Assembly (NCBI GenBank): GCA_025357975.1 | Contig: JANYKY010000393.1 | Location: forward strand, 1 to 9,544 | DNA from: Gemmatimonadaceae bacterium | GTDB taxonomy: Bacteria > Gemmatimonadota > Gemmatimonadetes > Gemmatimonadales > Gemmatimonadaceae | DNA length: 9,544 nt | Direction: 5' to 3' | The notes under the pieces: generated by a model | What the model saw: only the letters and a program-made list of their open reading frames with translations | The model's database searches: none | What the model was told of the DNA's origin: nothing | Shown here: positions 6,892-9,544 of the stretch, piece by piece | Numbering within the stretch: position 1 is the first letter of the stretch | Layout of the letters: every line of letters begins with the position of its first letter | Made by a program: the position numbers and the translations under genes

Positions 6892-7422
6892 ATGAAGTCC
6901 ATTCTATTCCTCTCAGTCTTCGCTGTCGCTGCTCCGCTCTCCGCTCAATCTCCAGCATCCAGCACGGGAGCAACGCCTTCTGGACTTTGGTCTCAAACGA
7001 TCCAGTACATCACCACGTCCGCGGAACAGATGCCCGAAGCGAAATATTCATTTCGTCCAACACCGGCAGTTCGCACGTTCGGGCAGCTCATCGGACACAT
7101 TGCCGGATCCCAGTATGCGTATTGCGCGGCGGCACTTGGCGACAAGCCAGCGAACGAAGGTGACATCGAGAAGATGAAAACCTCGAAGGCCGATCTCCTG
7201 GCTGCGATCAAGGCATCGACGGAGTATTGCCGCCGCGCTTACGCACAGACAGATATGGCGGCGCAGGGAACCGTCAGCGTTTTTGGTGAGGACCACTCGA
7301 AGTTGTATGTGCTGATTGAAAACGCGACGCACAATGCGGAGCACTATGGGAACATCGTGACCTATCTGCGGATGAATGGAATGGTGCCGCCGTCAAGCCA
7401 GCCGGCGCCCGCCGGTCGGTAA
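6892..7422 (+). CDS. Secreted DinB-fold protein
   Basis: This 176-residue protein has a clear Sec signal (MKSILFLSVFAVAAPLSAQ, probable cleavage after AQ at 19). The mature part is a DinB-like four-helix bundle. The expected metal ligands are all present: H69 in FGQLIGHIAGSQ, and H147 and H151 in ATHNAEHYGNIVTYLR (145-160). The family's closing phrase MNGMVPPSS (161-169) follows, so the domain is complete. Most DinB proteins are cytosolic. Exported ones are common in Gemmatimonadota and Acidobacteria as far as I recall and have no established substrate. The ATG has GGAG seven bases upstream. The 138-base gap after the esterase gene suggests its own promoter, though none stands out. It also contains three cysteines (78, 113 and the surrounding region aside, C78 and C113 are in the mature protein) that could form a disulfide after export. 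Confidence 0.87.
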   Translation: MKSILFLSVFAVAAPLSAQSPASSTGATPSGLWSQTIQYITTSAEQMPEAKYSFRPTPAVRTFGQLIGHIAGSQYAYCAAALGDKPANEGDIEKMKTSKADLLAAIKASTEYCRRAYAQTDMAAQGTVSVFGEDHSKLYVLIENATHNAEHYGNIVTYLRMNGMVPPSSQPAPAGR

Positions 7423-7514
7423 ATAGACTGCCCGCATTTGACCCTTTCGTCGCCCACGCGGGAAGCTACCTTATCGCTGTTCGCTAAATCGTCCGCAGCC
7501 CGGAGGGCTTGCAC

Positions 7515-8174
7515 ATGAAAGAGATGCTGAATACACCAACAGCGCGACGGGGATTTCTCGGTCGCATGGCCGCGTTCGCGGCCAGCATGACGCTCGTCGC
7601 GCCATCAGGGCTCGCCGCTGAAACGACGCACCCTGAGTCGTCCGCCGATCCGGCACTCGAAGCATGGTTCGGGCGGATAAAGGGAAAACACCGGATAGTC
7701 TTCGATGCATCTGCGCCAAACAGCGGCATGCCGGCCATCTGGCCAAGAGTTTATCTCAACAGCATGGCCGCAACATATCCCGGGGAAACGACTGCTGTAG
7801 TGATCTTCCGGCACGCCGGACTCGCACTCGCGTTGGGCGATGCTGTCTGGTCGAAGTATCATCTCGGGGAGACGTTCAACGTGAAGGATGGAGCGACGGC
7901 CGCGATGCGAAATCCGTACGCGACAATCCCGAACCCTGGACTCTCCGGACTTGGCGTGTCGGAGCTGATGAAGTCCGGCGTTCTCGTTGGCGCATGTGAT
8001 GTCGCGCTCACTGTGTACAGCAGCGGAGCAGCTCAGAAGATGGGCATGGACCCGGCAGCGGTGAAGGCAGAATGGGTCGCTGGCTTATTGCCGGGCGTAC
8101 AAGTTGTACCGTCGGGCGTCCTCGGTGTCGCGCATGCCCAGGAACTGGGATGCGCATACTGCTTCGCTGGGTGA
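7515..8174 (+). CDS. Tat-exported DsrE-like protein
   Basis: This 219-residue protein begins at the ATG at 7515, with GGAGG eight bases upstream; an in-frame TTG at 7509 would overlap that spacing and is rejected. A twin-arginine signal is visible: TARRGFLGRM (9-18), a moderately hydrophobic segment, then APSGLAAE (29-36) with probable cleavage after LAA. The mature part resembles the DsrE/DsrF-like fold of sulfur-relay proteins: a HRIVFDASAP first strand (59-68), a TTAVVIFRHAGLALAL block (92-107), GVLVGACDVAL (155-165) with Cys161 at the usual reactive position, and a C-terminal LGCAYCFAG with C213/C216. Tat export implies folding or cofactor loading in the cytoplasm before secretion. It is the first gene of a tight unit with the VOC and DinB genes. 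The Tat signal is sure and the DsrE-like fold likely; the chemistry is unknown. Confidence 0.82.
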   Translation: MKEMLNTPTARRGFLGRMAAFAASMTLVAPSGLAAETTHPESSADPALEAWFGRIKGKHRIVFDASAPNSGMPAIWPRVYLNSMAATYPGETTAVVIFRHAGLALALGDAVWSKYHLGETFNVKDGATAAMRNPYATIPNPGLSGLGVSELMKSGVLVGACDVALTVYSSGAAQKMGMDPAAVKAEWVAGLLPGVQVVPSGVLGVAHAQELGCAYCFAG

Positions 8175-8577
8175 TAAGCGGCTGAAGCAGTCAATCGTTC
8201 ACATCGCCCTCGTCGTGCGAGAGTACGACGAGGCGATCGATTTTTTTACCAGGAAGCTCGACTTTCGCCTTGTCGAGGACACGTATCAAGCCGAGCAGGA
8301 TAGGCGATGGGTTCTCATCGCTCCACCGGGTTCTGCCAATCCCATGCTTCTTCTCGCCAAAGCGACGACCGCGGAGCAGGAAGCTGCAGTCGGTAATCAG
8401 ACCGGGGGACGCGTCTTCCTGTTTTTAAGCACAGATGATTTCTGGCGTGACTACCGCAGAATGGTGGAGCGCGGAATTTCTTTCGTAAGAGATCCGAAGG
8501 TAGAATCTTACGGAACCGTCGTAGTGTTCAAGGACCTTTATGGCAACCTGTGGGACCTGGTGCAATGGAGCGAATAA
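8134..8577 (+). CDS. VOC (glyoxalase/bleomycin-resistance) family protein
   Basis: This is a single VOC-domain protein of about 147 residues. Counting from the ATG at 8134, the domain starts at LKQSIVHIALVVREYDEAID (17-36) with H23 as the likely first metal ligand. It continues through RRWVLIAPPGS (57-67) and GRVFLFLSTDDFW (92-104), and ends in VVVFKDLYGNLWDLVQWSE (129-147). The family covers glyoxalases, dioxygenases and thiol-dependent resistance proteins such as FosA/FosB; this member cannot be assigned a substrate. The start is uncertain. The ATG at 8134 overlaps the DsrE-like gene by 41 bases and adds 16 residues that homologues usually lack. The homology-based start would be a CTG at 8182, eight bases after that gene's stop and preceded by GGTGAT. 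The stop TAA overlaps the next start (TAATG), showing coupling to the DinB gene. Confidence 0.88.
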   Translation: MPRNWDAHTASLGDKRLKQSIVHIALVVREYDEAIDFFTRKLDFRLVEDTYQAEQDRRWVLIAPPGSANPMLLLAKATTAEQEAAVGNQTGGRVFLFLSTDDFWRDYRRMVERGISFVRDPKVESYGTVVVFKDLYGNLWDLVQWSE

Positions 8578-9038
8578 TGGATGAGAAGGCGCTGTTCACG
8601 AAATTCTGGACGAAGGAATCGAAAACCACGAGCAAGGTGATATCGCGAATTCCGGATGGATCGGACTACAAGCCCGATCCGAAATCGCGTACTGCGAAGA
8701 CAATCGCGTGGCAGATTTTTTCCGAGGAGAAAATGATCATCGAAGCGTTGGAGACCGGTAAGGTGGAATGGGCACCGCCGCCGATGCCTGCGACGATCGA
8801 GGAAGTGCTCACCGCATACGATAAACAGAGCGCTGATATTTCTCAGCGTTGGTCGTCCTTGCCGGAAGAGAAGTGGAACGGCATGCTCGATTTTTTCGGA
8901 AATGAAAGTCCGGCCTCAGCGATGGCCTGGAGCTTTCTCTTCGACATAGTTCATCATCGCGGGCAGATCACAACTTACTTGCGGCCAATGGGATCGAAGG
9001 TGCCACAGATCTATGGGCCAAGTGCCGACGAGCCGTAG
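8577..9038 (+). CDS. DinB-fold protein with degenerate metal triad
   Basis: This 153-residue cytosolic protein starts at the ATG at 8577, which shares one base with the VOC stop and has GGAG six bases upstream; earlier in-frame starts at 8550 and 8565 lie inside the VOC gene and are less likely. The DinB fold is recognised from RTAKTIAWQIFSEEKMIIEA (38-57), a PATIEEVLTAYDK stretch (71-83), and the C-terminal FDIVHHRGQITTYLRPMGSK (122-141) followed by VPQIYGPSADEP. The family's metal triad is usually His, His, His. Here the helix-2 position reads Gln (WQIF, Q46) and the first residue of HxxxH is Asp (D123), leaving H127 and its neighbour H126. It may bind metal differently or not at all. Coupling to the VOC gene suggests a joint role; none is established. 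Confidence 0.88.
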   Translation: MDEKALFTKFWTKESKTTSKVISRIPDGSDYKPDPKSRTAKTIAWQIFSEEKMIIEALETGKVEWAPPPMPATIEEVLTAYDKQSADISQRWSSLPEEKWNGMLDFFGNESPASAMAWSFLFDIVHHRGQITTYLRPMGSKVPQIYGPSADEP

Positions 9039-9082
9039 GGGATTGAGCTGTAGCCGATGAGCTCCGGCAGTTAACCAGAATT

Positions 9083-9289
9083 GTGACTCTGGAAATTCGT
9101 TCGAGTTATGATAACGCCGCGGATGTATATGCCGAGCATCTTTTTACTGAGCTCGACCAGAAACCGCTCGATCGTCATCTTCTGAACAGTTTTGCCGAAG
9201 CGGTACGAGGCAGCGGTGACGTAGCTGATCTCGGATGCGGTCCTGGCCATGTCGCGAAGTATCTGCATGATCGAGGGGTGACGGTGCAC
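9083..9289 (+). pseudogene. SAM-dependent methyltransferase, N-terminal remnant
   Basis: From a GTG at 9083 the frame reads like the start of a class I SAM methyltransferase: RSSYDNAADVYAEHLF (6-21), LDQKPLDRHLLNSFAE (24-39), then motif I VADLGCGPGHVAKYLHDRG (47-65). At about residue 69 the expected next strand with its acidic ribose-binding end (a GIDLSP-type motif) is absent, and nothing recognisable follows in any of the three forward frames. The frame stays open to the window end only because it is codon-aligned antisense to the VOC gene on the other strand. A complete enzyme needs about 200 residues, so this is a 3'-truncated remnant. It starts 44 bases after the DinB gene. The GTG start has no strong ribosome binding site. 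An unusual real protein made by fusion to the antisense frame is the less likely alternative. Confidence 0.6.
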
Positions 9290-9358
9290 TTCGAGTCATC
9301 AGAGCTCGTATCCCGAGGGAGAGTATCCGAGTCGCCGCTGTTATCTATTTGCGCAGGG

Positions 9359-9544
9359 TCAACCCGGTTGCTGATAGATGCCCATGATGTTTCCAGCAGG
9401 ATCCTTGAAGCGAGCAGTGATTTCCGGCGCGTCGGCTCCAATGCCCTGCACGATTATCCCTCCGCTGGCTACAATTTTTGCGCAGGCATCCTCTGCATTG
9501 TCGACCATTATGTAAGTGAGAATTCCGATGTTCTCCGCCGGCAG
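9359..9544 (-). CDS. VOC family protein (N-terminus outside window)
   Basis: The reverse strand is open from the right edge to a TGA at 9361-9359, giving 61 C-terminal residues. They read as the last half-domain of a VOC/glyoxalase-like protein: NIGILTYIMVDNAEDACAKI (5-24), an AGGxxV-like turn (VASGGIIVQG, 25-34), and the terminal strands ITARFKDPAGNIMGIYQQPG (42-61). The ARFKDPAGNIMGIYQ ending is typical of the branch often annotated as glyoxalase-like or extradiol dioxygenase-like. It is unrelated in frame and strand to the VOC gene at 8134-8577 and is a separate, divergent family member. Its gene converges on the methyltransferase remnant, with about 70 bases of unassigned sequence between them. 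The family call is sure; the function is unknown. Confidence 0.8.
   Translation of the reverse strand: MPAENIGILTYIMVDNAEDACAKIVASGGIIVQGIGADAPEITARFKDPAGNIMGIYQQPG

Noticed and set aside
7438..7472. TTGACC and TACCTT as a sigma-70 promoter for the DsrE-like gene
   Set aside because: The spacing is 23 bases, too long for a standard promoter, and the -10 match is weak.
9045..9064. GAGCT/AGCTC stem after the third DinB gene as a terminator
   Set aside because: The stem is only 5 bp with a 10-base loop, has no U-tract, and competes with another weak pairing (GCCG/CGGC).
1..9544. Toxin-antitoxin, CRISPR, phage-defence or transposon features
   Set aside because: No repeat arrays, nuclease, transposase, integrase or reverse-transcriptase motifs were recognised, and no terminal inverted repeats were seen around the gene clusters.

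Overview
The window looks like chromosomal DNA from a moderately GC-rich, Gram-negative-type soil or freshwater bacterium. Several proteins resemble what I know from Gemmatimonadota: a small membrane protein starting MAEIPIERKPRR, a PPi-type phosphofructokinase, DUF4331 proteins, several DinB-fold proteins and small lipoproteins. That taxonomic call is an inference from protein style, because no rRNA or marker gene is present. I see no mobile element, tRNA, rRNA or CRISPR array.

Left part (1-1662). On the minus strand a 70-residue single-span membrane protein (330-542) is translationally coupled through a TGATG overlap to a PRC-barrel protein that runs off the left edge. Divergent from these on the plus strand are a cytosolic DinB-fold protein with a complete histidine set (697-1227) and a small lipoprotein (1261-1662). 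The lipoprotein gene ends 10 bases from the stop of a convergent gene.

Middle part (1673-5748, minus strand). In transcription order there are four genes: an exported DUF4331 N-terminal-half protein (4999-5748), a lipoprotein carrying what looks like the DUF4331 C-terminal half (4305-4952), a membrane-anchored TPR protein (2958-4214), and a 6-phosphofructokinase with both hallmark residues of the pyrophosphate-dependent type (1673-2863). The first three look like one envelope-associated system of unknown function. The kinase may only be a downstream neighbour.

Right part (5749-9544). A 153-base divergent intergenic region holds four CCGG-centred repeats at 13-14 base spacing. It is followed on the plus strand by an esterase-family lipoprotein (5902-6753) and a secreted DinB-fold protein (6892-7422). 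Then comes a compact three-gene unit: a Tat-exported DsrE-like protein, a VOC/glyoxalase-fold protein and a third DinB-fold protein whose metal triad is degenerate (7515-9038). The window ends with the N-terminal remnant of a SAM methyltransferase (from 9083), which loses homology just before the 3' end of a second VOC gene on the minus strand that runs off the right edge.

Overall, the window combines an envelope DUF4331/TPR locus with an accumulation of DinB, VOC and DsrE folds. These folds are often used in thiol- or metal-dependent detoxification. No single known defence or biosynthetic system is evident. The most unusual items are the split DUF4331 pair, the DsrE-VOC-DinB unit and the truncated methyltransferase.
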